Source: Marthasterias glacialis (lineage: Eukaryota; Echinodermata; Asteroidea; Forcipulatida; Asteriidae). Taken from it: 64,000 bases of DNA. Under the pieces are notes generated by a model. It was not told where the DNA came from and did no database searches. It worked only from the letters and a program-made list of their open reading frames with translations. Both the position numbers and the translations under genes were made by a program. Location: the NCBI GenBank assembly GCA_911728455.2, contig OU452233.1:16934087-16998086 (forward strand), in the 5' to 3' direction. Below, in pieces: positions 1-11,302 of this stretch (positions are counted from its first letter, which is position 1; every line of letters begins with the position of its first letter).

Positions 1-301
1 ATGGTTTTAGTTTCGCAGCCTTTTAAGCAGTGCCTTGAGTCCAAAGAACAATGCCGACAGGGAAAACTGTTAAACCACTTTTAAACAACTGTACAGGGAC
101 CACTGCTGTGGGATTTGCACCACCGGAAATAATTTTAAGTAAGTACAGTTGTAAGTGGTGTTGTGTGTCAGAACAATGGCAGCAGTTTGTTTACTTTCCT
201 AATGGGATTTTGACATGTTGGACTTATGTCGGACTGTCAGTGGCGCTGTCAAGGCTGTGATTGGTCGATACCTTAGTAGGTGGGGCTTAATGGATCGGTC
301 T
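1..301 (-). mobile_element. MITE, AGACCGATCC family, copy 1 (cut by window edge)
   Basis: The sequence matches the reverse complement of 3322-3775 over almost its full length. It ends at 301 in GGATCGGTCT, followed by AT. The other end lies outside the window. The open frame at 51-260 is inside this repeat and is not a gene. Confidence 0.7.
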
Positions 302-403
302 ATTACCATTGTTGTCTATGCTCTCTGTAAATAGGTACTCCACTTTAACTCTACTCCAACCGATCACTTCAACATTGAGTTGAACTCGCTATATTTTTTG
401 CAG

Positions 404-3400
404 GTCATGGCGTGCTCTTGGGATGAGTTGTGGAAGAAAGTGACGGAAGCTGAAGACATGGATCACATCATTGCTGCCCACGAGGTCTTCCTGGATGCTA
501 TCATCAAAGGCTCCCTACTCAATGAAGAGTCACAGGTACAACTTGGATTCAACAGTTTTCCAATGAGGAATTCAGTACTTAATGCTGTCATGATTAGATA
601 TATGTCCTCTTAGGAAGCAGAAGGGGCTGGATTCGATTGCCATCCAAGTTGTCTGTGGATTATTCTCTCTACAAGACTTGGAATGCAAACTGAACAATGG
701 ATTGATTGTTGAAATACATATGCATTTATTCTATTGCACTGTGACACTGATTGATTTGTAGATTAGATTGTTTGGTTTATTGATTGATAAATATTTTAAT
801 TGATTAGTAATTGACTGATTGGTTTCTTGATTGACTTAAATATTTTTTTATTATTGTTTGATTGATTGATTGATTGATTAATATGTTAATTGATTAGTAA
901 TTGACTGTTTGGTTTCTTGTTCGATTTAGGTATTATTTGATGTTTGTTTGTTTGATTGATTGATTAATATGTTAATTGATTAGTATTTGACTGATTGGTT
1001 TCTTGATTGATTTAGTTATTTGATTAGTATTTGATTGATTGATTTATTGATTGATTAATATGTTAATTGATAAGTATTTGACTGATTGGTTTCTTGATTG
1101 ATTTAGTTGTTTGATTAGTATTTGATTGATTGATTTATTGATTGATTAATATGTTAATTGATTCGTATTTGACTGATTGGTTTCTTGATTGATTTAGTTA
1201 TTTGATTAGTATTTGATTGATTTATTGATTGATTAATATGTTAATTGATTAGTACCAGATTGATTGATTTATTGATTGATTAATTAATATATCAATTGTT
1301 TAGTTACAGATTGATTGATTTATTGATTGATTGACTATGGTTTAATTCCAGCCACTGCTGACCCAACTGAGAGCCATCTTTGACCTAATCATACAGTTCC
1401 AAACTGTTCAAGAATCTCTCTACAGCGAAAGCTGCGAGGAGCTGCGACTCAGAGAAGTGGACAAAGAAACCATCCAGGCCAAAACAGAACAGGTTGGGAA
1501 TCCTAATGGTTGCAATGAGCATAGCATTTGTTTAACTAGTTGCTGATGTAATTTTTTTTTTCTAGTCCCCCTGGCAGGATTCTTTTGGCGGAACTGCTGT
1601 AATCTTTTTTCTTGAGGTTACTGCTGGCACAAAGAAACCCTGACTTGACAATGCCAAGAGAAAAAATTCTCTTTACTGGATCATCCGTTTTGTTTCACGA
1701 CTGAGTAAACGTCAAATCCTCACACCGTGAGTTGCAAAACATCGGCCGTTACCTTCGGCATTAGAGTGGTACTAAACACAAAACCATGGCTCAATTGCTG
1801 GCTCACACTGACTTACCTCAATTCAGCCGAAATACAATGAATGAACAATGGTGGAAGCCTCTCAATGTCTCGTAATCCTCTTCTTCGAACAAAAGGACAA
1901 AGGTCTGTAATCGAGGATTACTCAAAAATTACCTCTGAATAGCCACAAAATGCTAGTATTTCCAAGACCTTTTTTGTTCTTGCGTGGGTGAAACAAAGCG
2001 TTAGACGGCGTGTGCGTGGTCTGTGCACATTCCACAGTTAAATGACCGAGCGACCTTTGCTCCGATGGTCTGAAATTACATAATGGCGTCTTTACACGGC
2101 TTCCGTTTTTAGGCAGGGGAAACATTTGCGTGTATTCACGCCATCCTTCTTCAACTGGTTAAAAGAAGTTGTCCAGACTTTATCATTTCCAAATATTTTT
2201 GTACTTTCAAAGTAGAATAAGTATTGCGCCCTCTTGCTGTCAAAAATACAGTCTATTGTCTCTATTGTCTGAGGAATTAAAGTTGAAGTCGTAACTTGTG
2301 GCCAAGCAAGTCTTTGAACCAAACATTCAAATCTAACTCGCTTCATGTATGGGCTTCACAACGCTCAACATTTTGCAACAGGTGTATAGAGCTATTCTTA
2401 TGTTGTGGGATGTCGTAGCTGAGCAATTTAGTGCACTGGGGCTCAAGTTCTGGTGTTGTCAAATTGTGGTCTCAGTTCTCACTCGGCAAGAAATAAATTG
2501 ATTCGTCCTTCGAACGGGACATTAAAGCCACAAGTCTTGTTTAACCGGACTAATTTTGTCCGTTAGCAGAGGCAACCTGGCTTGCGAAATATCGTCCTTT
2601 TTCGGTGAATAAATGAAAAAGATGCAAAGAGAGGGGTTTGCAGCCGCGCTTTCAAATCAACCATGAATTGATCGCTTGCACCAACGTCACAGACGGCTAC
2701 TGTCTGCAGTGTTCACCATTTTGAGAGTTAAATAGTAAATGCCGCATGGCCTAAAATTTGCATAACAGTCACGGGGATAATTTACACCCAAAATGGCATC
2801 ACCAAGATTATGAAGATGACATCAGGTGAATTTGGCCAACAGGGCGAATTAAACATTGGTTTTTTTTGTTTTATGTCCACTCTAGGGTGAATGGGGTCTG
2901 ACTGCACAGAATGAGCAAGAGCAGAAGAAAAGGAAGACCAAGTTTCTACGGGAATTCATTCCGACCAGTCGAGCCCAGCTGAAAGTCCTCAGAAAATCCT
3001 ATCAGGTTGGTGATGGGGATCTCTTGTACAAACACAAATAGTCCACAATAAAAAAATTTAAAAAAAAGAATTTTGATAAAAGGTTTTACTCCAAATTGAC
3101 AACAGTTTTTCTTTCGGAGGGGAGATGGTGGAAAATTGTATTGCATCACCATTTTCAAGAATATTACCTCTTGATGGTAGGAGTTTATAAGCAGTAATAT
3201 TCATCAACAATAATGTATTTAGCAGTTTGTGAAACTTTGCATTGTGGAGTTACAATGTAGTAAGGTTTGTAGTAACACCATTTACATGAAAGTAATCTCT
3301 GTATGAGTTGATGAAAAGAATAGACCGATCCATTAAGCCCCGCCTACTAACGTATTGACCAATCACAGCCTTGACAATGCCACTGAAAGTCTGACATAAG

Positions 3401-4309
3401 TCTGACACATTAAAAATCCCATTAGAAAAGTAAACAAACTGCAGCCATTGTTCTGACACACAACATCACACACAGCTGTACTACCTTTTGTTTTGTTTTA
3501 TAATTTTGTTTTTTCTCGTATTTCTGGTGGTGCAAATCCCACAGCAGTGGTCCCTGTGCAGTCGTGTAAAATTGGTTTAACAGTGTTCCTGTCTGCATTG
3601 TTCTTTGGACTCAAGGCACTGCTCAAAAGGCCGCGAAACTAAATCCATACCGTTCACGAAAACCATGTATGTGTGTGTATCGGATACGTGTGTGTAGCCG
3701 CAACCGAACCACGGCTGCGATCGAGACAAGAAAGTCTAGGCAGTTGCTAAGGTAGGCGGGGCTCAATGGATCGGTTGTAACACCACCGGCTTATAGACCT
3801 TTATCATGCTGCCACCATCTTGGTCATGTTCTCTGTATCCAATAACAGTAATAGATGCTCACATTCATCGTACTAAAAAGGAACCAGACTATTTGCCCTT
3901 CCAGCCTCGGTTTGGTTACATTGGTTTGAATGGGAGAAAATCAAGATGGCCGCACCATGATAAAGGTCTATTGCAGACCAATCACAACTCATAGAGAGAT
4001 ATTGTCCATGTACATGGTATTAGGACAAACCTTTACTATTTAATAGCAATTTAATATCTTACTGAACAGTTTAATAGTGAAAGGCTAAAAATTACAATCC
4101 ATTTTTTTGTGGTGGCTGAAAGTCATGTATTGTGTTTTGGGTTCTTGTTGCAGGACATGGTGCAGCGTTTTCTGGTGATGTTGACCGGTCACTCAGATGA
4201 CAGCCTACGCCTTCTTGCTGTCAGGCTTGACTTCAACGAGATCTACAAGGCTAAGGAGCCCATGCTACGAAGCCCCATGGCTTACAATCGCACCAAGAAA
4301 GTCTTCTAA
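404..4309 (+). CDS. TUBGCP3: gamma-tubulin complex component 3 (GCP3), C-terminal four exons
   Basis: This is the C-terminal end of GCP3, a core subunit of the gamma-tubulin ring complex that nucleates microtubules at centrosomes and spindles. Its C-terminal GRIP2 region contacts gamma-tubulin. Four exons join in frame, all phase 0: 404-535 (starts [13 protein letters not shown]), 1352-1492 ([14 protein letters not shown]), 2886-3005 ([17 protein letters not shown]) and 4154-4309 ([19 protein letters not shown], then [13 protein letters not shown] and stop). Each is bounded by AG/GT. The [14 protein letters not shown] and RLDFNE motifs are those I know from animal GCP3. The joined piece is 182 residues; the rest of the gene lies upstream of the window. 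The first intron holds a GATT-rich minisatellite. MITE copies lie upstream of the first exon and in the last intron. No clear polyadenylation signal was seen just after the stop. The family call is secure; exact human orthology is inferred from recalled family features. Confidence 0.93.
720..1340 (+). repeat. GATT-rich minisatellite in a TUBGCP3 intron
   Basis: The intron between the first two visible exons is filled with TTGATTGATT words organised into a higher-order unit of roughly 90 bp. At least three units can be followed between about 960 and 1250, each containing TTAATTGATTAGTATTTGAC and GGTTTCTTGATTGATTTAG. It ends a few bases before the acceptor of the exon at 1352. Confidence 0.75.
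2430..2545 (+). repeat. truncated Leu-type tRNA-derived SINE
   Basis: The stretch carries GGGCTCAAGTTCTGGTG and a tail with CGAACGGGACATTAAAGCC, both recognisable from better copies at 25058-25192 and 27745-28037. The tRNA-like head with its A box is missing. Confidence 0.35.
3322..3775 (-). mobile_element. MITE, AGACCGATCC family, copy 2 (complete)
   Basis: About 454 bp with inverted termini: AGACCGATCCATTAAGCCCC at the left and its near-complement GGGGCTCAATGGATCGGT at the right. It lies in the last TUBGCP3 intron and is inverted relative to the copy at 1-301. No transposase frame is present, so it is a non-autonomous element. The left end follows an AT dinucleotide; the right end has drifted. 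Confidence 0.72.
3795..3969. mobile_element. short MITE with AGACCTTTATC termini
   Basis: A 175 bp element begins AGACCTTTATCATG and ends with the exact complement CATGATAAAGGTCT. The dinucleotide AT lies just outside both ends and is a likely 2-bp target duplication. A degraded relative with the same internal words (CTTTATATATT, CCAGACTATA, TTGATTTGAATGG) lies at about 10910-11080. Confidence 0.75.
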
Positions 4310-4580
4310 TTCCACAAAGCCAAGGAGCACACGCTGGGAAGATTGATTGGCTTACAATTTCAACCCCCCCCCAAAAAAAAAAAAAAATCTTAATTCACAA
4401 GATGTGTGACCCCATTTTGTAAGGCATCATGGCTTCACAAGAAATTCTTCCGAGTTCAGAAGACCAAGGAACTCGGGGTCCTATTAAGCGGACACAAACC
4501 ATAGGAGTACTTCTCAAATAATCCATCAAGATTGCTGGTGCACATGCACGTCCATCGTGCGCATGCATGTCCAACGTGGT

Positions 4581-4660
4581 GTGGCGTGGCCGAGCGGATA
4601 AGAACACCAGACTCAAGCTGTGGTGTTTCTGATCAGCAGAGTGTTGGTTTGAGTCCCATT
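4581..4660 (+). repeat. tRNA-derived SINE, Leu-like head
   Basis: The stretch reads GTGGCGTGGCCGAGCGGATA followed by a variable-arm hairpin and a degenerate B box (GGTTTGAGTCCC). GTGGCCGAGCGG is the A-box region of type II (Leu/Ser) tRNAs. The stems do not fully pair and similar copies recur elsewhere in the window, so this is a SINE and not a tRNA gene. Confidence 0.55.
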
Positions 4661-4789
4661 GTTTGGACTTTTTTTTAGCGACGTTCCAATTGGTTTTCGC
4701 GCACGAAAGCATAGTGAGGACTTCCACGGTCTGTTGAAACACCCAGAACCCTTTTGTTAAAGTCTTCAGTTTCAACAGATACACACTCG

Positions 4790-5262
4790 CACATTCTAGA
4801 GCATGGACATCAGTCTTAACCGTTAAAACCACTGGGCTTACCAGGTGGAGAGAGAGGCAAGTTTAAAATCCTGTAGCTAGCAGCGGCTATCGCAAACAGT
4901 TTAATGTATATATTGTAAAAAAAGAAAAGAAAAAAAAAAGACCAACTATAATACTGTACCCGTTTGTACCTTGTGTTGGTTTTTCGACTTAGTAAATCAA
5001 GGACTCCCACTGTCTCCATTATTTTTGTACAAAAATGCGAAGCGAGGACATTCTCAGTCTGTCGAAACACCCAGATGCCTTTTGTTCAAGTCCTCTTTTT
5101 CAACGGCTACACGCTCACACACACACTCTAGAGCATGGACAGTAGTCTTAACCATTAAACCACTGGGCTTACCCCGTAAAGAGAGGAAGTTTGAATCCTG
5201 TAACTACATCGTGTAGCAGTGGCTATCGCAAACAATTTTATGTATATATTGTAAAAAGAAAT
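4790..5262 (-). repeat. duplicated tRNA-like repeat (ATTCTAGAGCATGG type)
   Basis: Two related blocks (about 4793-4925 and 5103-5262) share CTAGAGCATGGACA, TCTTAACC, CCACTGGGCTTACC, GGCTATCGCAAAC and TGTATATATTGTAAAA. They resemble the reverse complement of the GGTCTAGTGGTTAAGAC tRNA-like head found at 30681 and 46825, with a longer tail. Related fragments lie at 29840-29945 and 30030-30140. Confidence 0.5.
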
Positions 5263-5266
5263 CAAT

Positions 5267-6036
5267 AGACCGATTGCGTGACCTGCGTCACGTGACCTAT
5301 TGTGGGTAGTAAATGTAAAGAAACAGGACGTCCTCCATAGGAAAGTGCGGTACGGTGCATGATAATTGTTGCATTTCTTTTTTCAATCAAGGCTTTTCTT
5401 TCTCGAAATCTCTGAAAAAAATTACAGAGATTGTATCAGAGACCTTCGAGTGGCTGAATAAAGCCAGTTAAGGACAGTTCCAGCAAGCTTTGGAAATTGA
5501 ACAAGTAACGTATAACGTGCACGATATGTACAAGTGCAGGATGGAACGTTTGGGCCAGACGACTGTGATCACACACTTTTCAACACAAGAATTTCAAAGT
5601 CTTTTTAAGCTGAATCATCCAAAGAAATTGCTTTCCAAAACTATGTGATTCCTTTGCCTATTTGAAATTTTGCAAGGCTAGGTATAAATGCTCACTTTTC
5701 CAACGTTCTTTACCCTTTTTGTACAGTGATTTAGGCCTACATTACAAATAAAATAACAGGCGGGTGGCTACATAGTCGTCCGACGCCGGTAGTGCATAAC
5801 TCAAAATAAACCTCTTTTTGAGTAGAATACTGGTAGTTTATGAAGCAGTAATGTGATTAATATCAATGTCACAACATACAACTTCAATAAAATGGCCTAG
5901 TAACTGCGTTATTATTACCAAAAGCCGACTTTCGGAGTGTCTCTGTATTTGCACGTAGTTTGCCATCTGCTCAAATGACGTATTACCCACAATAGGCCAC
6001 GTGATGACATGTAAACATTGGTCGCGCAATCGGTCT
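5267..6036 (+). mobile_element. MITE, AGACCGATTGCG family, long copy (770 bp)
   Basis: Starts AGACCGATTGCG and ends CGCAATCGGTCT, with AT just outside each end. The inverted ends extend inward with small indels (CACGTGACCTATTGTGGGTA against TACCCACAATAGGCCACGTG). The interior (ACGTCCTCCATAGGAAAGTG, GACCTTCGAGTGGCTGAATA) recurs at 46303-46812 and, reversed and more decayed, at 13250-13770. It encodes no transposase and is the longest near-complete copy in the window. Confidence 0.8.
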
Positions 6037-6228
6037 ATTATGAGACTGTACCCATGTCTGTGCATTGTCTTAATTATCTAGGAACAAGCACTGATTAATG
6101 TTGTCAATGATTCTCGAGTCCAGTACCAATTCTGAAAAGCTTTAGAGAGTACTGTGTAAATAAAAAAAGGCTTTTAACATGAAATTCTTGTTTTACAGCA
6201 TATTCTTTTATTAAAATTACTATACCCT

Positions 6229-6341
6229 GGGGTGGATTTCGCAAAATTAGTCCTAACTTAGGTCTAGTCCTTTAAGTTAGGACTAGTTACTCATCCTAAC
6301 TCGACATAAGACTAGTCCTAGCGCTTTGTGAAATCCACCCC
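6229..6341. mobile_element. MITE with GGGGTGGATTTC termini, copy 1
   Basis: A 113 bp element that begins GGGGTGGATTTCGCAAA and ends with the complement TTTGTGAAATCCACCCC. The interior repeats CTAGTCCTAACTTAGG-type words, so most of the element can fold back. A second copy lies at 6707-6803. Confidence 0.75.
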
Positions 6342-6706
6342 CTAGTTCCACATAACATTACGCAAGAAATAAAACCATTTCACCTTGTTTTACAAGTAGA
6401 GTGACCTTTTACAATACGGGGCACTTTTATGGCAGGCAAGATACTACACTGGTCATAATGAGAAATGTTACATTTTGTATTATAATTACCACATAAAATC
6501 AACATACACATTTACATTCACAACACGACCACAATGGAGCTGTGCACAAACTTTTTTAAGGGACTGGATAGCTTGCTTTTATAACAGACTTGAACTGGAG
6601 TCTAGCAATAGCATTGAATACAACATACACCTTCAATTAACATTTGTATACATAGCCCATGGTAGGACGCCAGTCTCTGTTGCACTGTGTAATGGAGACT
6701 GCCCAG

Positions 6707-6803
6707 TGGTGGATTTCATGAAACCAGTCCTAACTTATGACTAGTCCTATAGGACGAGTTACGCATCCAGATAAGACTAGTCCTAGCACTTTGTGAAATC
6801 CAA
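6707..6803. mobile_element. MITE with TGGATTTC termini, copy 2
   Basis: Starts GTGGTGGATTTCATGAAA, contains CCAGTCCTAACTTATGACTA, and ends CTTTGTGAAATCCA. It is a shorter, more worn copy of the element at 6229-6341. Confidence 0.65.
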
Positions 6804-8500
6804 ACCAGGGCTATGTTAAATACAAAAATGACACTCAATACATGTATACTTTTTATTGTTGAAATCTATAGAGACCTTTTTGTTGATTTAATCACTCGCC
6901 ACATGATCATGTATTGGGAGGGGGAGAAATGTACAATAAATGTGTTCAATTTAGAAACGAGGCTGCTGTGGTTGACAAGGTGACCCTTTTTGGCTGTAAA
7001 GGATCATCAGATTAAACACCAAGTCCAGCATGATAGACCCAATTCACATGACGTCATCATAGTCTGGTGCCCTGACCAACGACCTGACGACTTGTTAACA
7101 ATCCTAAAAAACAATCCTTTAACAATCCTTAAAATCCTAAAATCGATAGAGAATAGTCAGAGATTTTTGAGTCTAGGAACCAGACTGTCATCACCCACAA
7201 TAAATCTTGGTTCAGCCATTTTGGAAGTCGGATTTCCTGTGTGTTTAGGCTAACTGGTCAATGCTTGCTTTGAGGCCCACCGTAGTTTTTGTATGCAATG
7301 CGACTCCCAAAATGGCAGACCATAGCTGCAAGGGATACCCTGTTGGGAAGTGAAGACGCTTTGGTACCGGAATAGACTGGTTCCTGGTCCTTACATCGTT
7401 TTGACTGAATATAGGGACTGGTAGCGGGTAACGAAAATTAGCATATTATACCAAAATTAGCATATATACCTGGCAGATTTCTGCCAGGCATATATGCTAA
7501 TTAGACTTAGCATGTATGTCTACGTAATCCCATAATGCAATGCGGCCTTACACAAAACGTGATGGACACAGAATCTCCCGTCGTGCAGACCTTGGAGGTA
7601 GAAATTACGCTAGTTGAGATGTTCTTTTAAATTAGCTTGAATTTTGATGTTGAAGGTTCGTTCACTATCTGTCTGGGTGAAGGGTTACGATGCACACGTG
7701 TGTTTGTGTCAAACAACAACATGCACACATCACGAGCATAGCCAACGTCATCTCTAAGACTACAAAATTATTACTGTGCCCGCGCAATAGAGGGCCTATC
7801 AAAAGCGCCATATCGGTAGTAGCTACCGGTTCTTGTATACTGACAGAAGAGAACGATGTAGGGACCGCGAACCAGTCTAGTGCCGGAAATGCGATGTAAA
7901 TGAATGGTATACATACATTGTGACATACACTGTGTGGACATTCCTTTGTCATTGTGCAGTTAAGAACAAGAAATCTTTAAAACCACCGCCATTTCTATTA
8001 GAGAGTGTTTTGGGAACTGGTTTTTGGACACCCGATCCCTTTAATATAATACTCGGTTTTAAGCTATTCAGTGCTGTACAGAAAATGCTTCCTTTTTCAG
8101 TAAAGAGTATCTAATTCGTGAAAACAGTGTGGGCGTGTGTAAGTCCACACAGTGTTTCAAGTTCCTACACAGTGTGGACATCTTTTGTCATCAGGTCCAC
8201 ACTTTGTATGTAGCGCTTAAACAGTTGTTACACTGCACTTCTGGCTTCAAAACGTCACCCAACAGCAAATCCAGTAGTGTAGTGTGTGTGTTAGTGCCAG
8301 CTGTTTGCAGCTCAGTGCTACAGTCTCTATAGGTTAAAACAATGTTCGTTTTTATTTTTAGAGAAGACCCTCCTGAGCCTTCTTGGCTTATAACTGGCTT
8401 TTCCAATTCAAAATGGAACCGGCCTATTTCACTGTTGACCTCCAATTCCCCATTATGCATTTGCCGTGGGAGGAAATCGCGAGTGAGACGTCCATCCACT
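6804..8500. other. spacer without recognisable gene
   Basis: No coding exon could be supported here. The stretch holds a near-perfect palindrome at 7455-7502. At 7563 there is a short ATG-initiated segment (MDTESPVVQTLE, then GTAGAA) that could be a first exon, but no matching downstream exon was found. The frames at 7665-8500 have no recognisable domain. Confidence 0.4.
7455..7502. repeat. 23-bp-arm palindrome
   Basis: The left arm (7455-7477) and right arm (7480-7502) are reverse complements with a single mismatch, separated by two bases. The inner part reads CCTGGCAGA / TCTGCCAGG and the outer part TTAGCATATAT / ATATGCTAA. As DNA it could form a cruciform, as RNA a tight hairpin. Confidence 0.8.
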
Positions 8501-11302
8501 TCAGGATGTGGAACTTGCCTTTCTGTACTTCACATGTAAATGCTTCGTTAGAGTTGGTGTAGTTTTGGTCGCCATGAAGACGATTTGCTCCAGAACATCA
8601 TCCTTCAGACAAAAAGTCCTCTTGATCTAAAATATGCACAAAAATATCAATACAATTTTTTTTTTTTAAACCCAGTGCCAAATGCATCAAGTTAAAAACA
8701 AATAAACTTTGTGAAGGATTGTAGAGGACGATGTGAAAAAGTTGATCATTTACCTCAGTTGTTTCCGGTTCTTTTGCGAAACTCATTCTGCAGAGAAACT
8801 TTGTCCCAAATGTAACTGATGTCCCATCAACCTCTCCCTCTTCCAAGTCTACAAGGCCTAAAAAAATTAATTTAACAAAAAGTAACAAATTGGAAGAATT
8901 ATATTCACATTCTGGAGCTTACACCACTTTTGATTACCACAGTTGTTTTGGAACAATCACCGGAAATCTGACTCAAGGCTCACCAATATTCTGAGCACAG
9001 ATGAAAGCTACCTCTTTGGTCCCTGGCTTGATACGGATGAAACCACTCTCTCGGTGAAGAGGCTTACTGGATTTGGTATCCCATGCTTCCGAGCTACAAC
9101 AGAAAAAAAAAAAAAAAAAAAGTCAAACATTGGATGTTTATGCCAGAATAGTCATAAATGATGATTGGGGATAGTTTAGAAGAGCTCAAAATTTGCTTAT
9201 AATAATAATAATAAATAGGTTCTTATACTGAGCACAACTCCTAGTGACTAGGTCAAGGCGCTGTCCAGAAGTAACAAAAGTTAGACTTGATATAGTTCAG
9301 TTTTGAGCAATTTCTTGAATGCAGCAGCTGACGTTGAAGATCTGATGTTGTACGGGAGACTGTTCCAAAGGCTGGGGCCAATATAGCCAAAGGCACCCCG
9401 TCCGACAGATTTAGAGCAGGTAGGGGTGTTCATGGTGAGTGGGTCACGAATCCATCTCAGACTACTGTCACGTTGATAGAATGATAAGAGGCTAGAGAGA
9501 GGTAAGGTGGGCCTTGGGGAGTTGATGGACTTCCAAATGATCAAGAGGATTTTGAATTTGATTCGTTGCTGAATGGGGAGCCAGTGCAGTTGATTGAGTA
9601 GTGGGGTTTACGTGGTCGTAGAAGTTGGTCTTTGTGATAATGCGGGCAGCCCAGTTTTGTATTCTCTGAAGTCTTCCTGGTAGATATGCTCAGCAAGATT
9701 GATGTTGCTTTGTAGCCATCAGTTAAGCCACATAAAAAAATAAACCAGTTTCTCGTCCCCGCTCCCTCCCATTTTCACGACTGCCTTAATAGCTATTGTA
9801 TTATTTTTTTAAGTTTATGAATAGGCCTATAAATGGATATTTCACGATGGAAAACATAACATTTAGCAAAGTCCCACCATAGACTTGTTCCAAGCCTTTC
9901 TGCCAATAACAGTCAAAGCCTCTTGGGGGAAATGATCTGCCATGTCGGTTTTTAGGGATTTTTTTAAGTGGGAGCTCATGCTTTTTTCCCAAAAAAGCCT
10001 GGTTATGAAACTTTTCTTTTTTTTACTTGGCCTTACCCGTAAAATACTTGACTTGAAGATAAGCCCAGTGGTAGTGAATTTTGGGTGGTAGTGAATGTAA
10101 CTAAATGTTGTGGTGACACCATACATGGTAAAACTCTTTTGAGCAATGACGGCCCCAAGAAAAACTAGTTGGTTCCTTGACCAAGTTGACATTTCATCCG
10201 CGGTTACTCTGTGTTTCTCCAGACATGCCAGAAGACTACCAAAAACACTGGTCAAAAAGTTGAGTAACCATCGATGCAAAAAACTAAAATGGTTTTGGTA
10301 CCTGCTGCTAATAGGATTCGAACTGCCTGTAGCTGCCAGGCAATCTCGGTGGTCTAGCTGGTAAGATATCTGCTCTAGAATGGCGGGGGTCGTGAGTTCG
10401 AATCCCACCTGGGAAATATGGCTGTGGATTTTATTAATTTTTTTTTTCACAGGACTTGGGGAACGTACTGAGTATATAGTGCTGGATCAGGGACAATCAG
10501 GGAGGAGAGTTACTGCTGACAAAAAAATCTGAAAATAGGATCCAAATTTAGGAGGTTTGTTGCCATTTCCACCTTTTTGTAACGCCTGGAGATAAAGATT
10601 GAAATGAACTTCTTTGAAAAGTATCCTCAGCACTAGAGAAGTAGAGCAAAGAGCAAGATTTCTTCATACCTGAAGAAAAGAATTAACATTTTTTTTTCAC
10701 CAGTCAGACATAAAAAGTCTGAATACAGATAAAAGTCTGAAGAATCTCACCCTTTAAAAAACACAAATAACAACCTTCTCTTCCCATAGCCATTGCTACT
10801 CAAAAGAGACGTTCTCATGGTGTCACCATAACCTCACGTATGTATTACGTGACAAGCTAAATTTAGGCTCTATGGGCTTGAACTATTCCCTTTCTGCTGT
10901 TCTGTATTCACCTTACCATGATCCTGCCATTTTTTGTCACGTTCTTAACTGTCGAATATTGTTTCTTTCCACACGACAAAGGCACCAGACTATAATTGCC
11001 CCTCTAGCCTCAGTCCGGTAACATTGATTTGAATGGTACAGAAACAATGGCTGCATAATATATAAAGATCTTTTACCCAGTCTCCCACATCTAGTCCCTA
11101 CCCCTTGATTTAAAATGATGAGGCACCTCTCCCTGTACTCGACTCACAAGAAATTTAACATTGGTTGACCGATGTGCGAGACATCCAGCGTCTCCCTGTA
11201 CGTGAAGGGTCCAATGGTTGGAAACTCCCCATTGGCCTCAAAGGAGTCCCAGTGACCTAGAAGCCAGGTCAAAGGTTGGACTGCTTCGTGAACAACCGCC
11301 AT
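8501..11302 (-). CDS. nitrobindin-like haem protein (THAP4 C-terminal domain family)
   Basis: Nitrobindins are small cytosolic beta-barrel ferric-haem proteins that bind NO and isomerise peroxynitrite; in vertebrates the domain is the C-terminus of THAP4. Four exons join in frame on the minus strand: 11302-11148, 9093-8984, 8857-8754 and 8626-8501. They encode 164 residues, the usual size for a free nitrobindin. Visible family marks are GHWDSFEANGEFPTI near residue 17, VSHIGQPMLNF, KPLHRESGFIRIKP, VAFICAQN, EEGEVDG, RMSFAKEP, and near the C-terminus KHLHVKYRK, whose first His corresponds to the haem-ligating His of the family. Splice phases agree at every join (2, 1, 0). The ATG at 11302 was chosen because the domain starts there; an acceptor-like TTACAG lies just upstream with the frame open, so an extra N-terminal exon is possible. 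No THAP zinc-finger exon was found. Confidence 0.9.
9195..9670 (-). mobile_element. LINE (non-LTR retrotransposon) 3' fragment
   Basis: The minus strand encodes the C-terminal end of a reverse-transcriptase ORF, ending at 9281. Recognisable words are LHWLPIQQRIKFKIL, GRGAFGYIGPSLWNSLP and FKKLLKTEL. The WNSLP and FKK(L)LKT words mark the extreme C-terminus of CR1/L2/Rex1-like LINE ORF2. It is followed by a short 3' UTR and an (ATT)n tail at about 9200-9215. The element is 5'-truncated, as is usual, and lies in the nitrobindin first intron. It is not a functional gene. Confidence 0.8.
10345..10413 (+). repeat. tRNA-derived SINE head, TGGTCTAG type
   Basis: CTCGGTGGTCTAGCTGGTAA (A box) and GAGTTCGAATCCCACC (B box) are separated by TCTGCTCTAGAATGG. 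The same head occurs reversed at 30681-30749 and 46825-46890. Poor anticodon pairing and multicopy status argue against a working tRNA. The large minus frame 9863-10450 runs through it and is spurious. Confidence 0.6.

Noticed and set aside
720-1340. CRISPR-like array of regularly spaced repeats
   Set aside because: Repeats are degenerate GATT words with no unique spacers, inside an intron of a clear animal gene.
9863-10450. 195-codon minus-strand frame, the longest in the window
   Set aside because: It runs through a tRNA-like SINE (B box at 10394-10409) and AT-rich intron sequence; the only familiar words (FELTTPAI) are antisense translation of the SINE.
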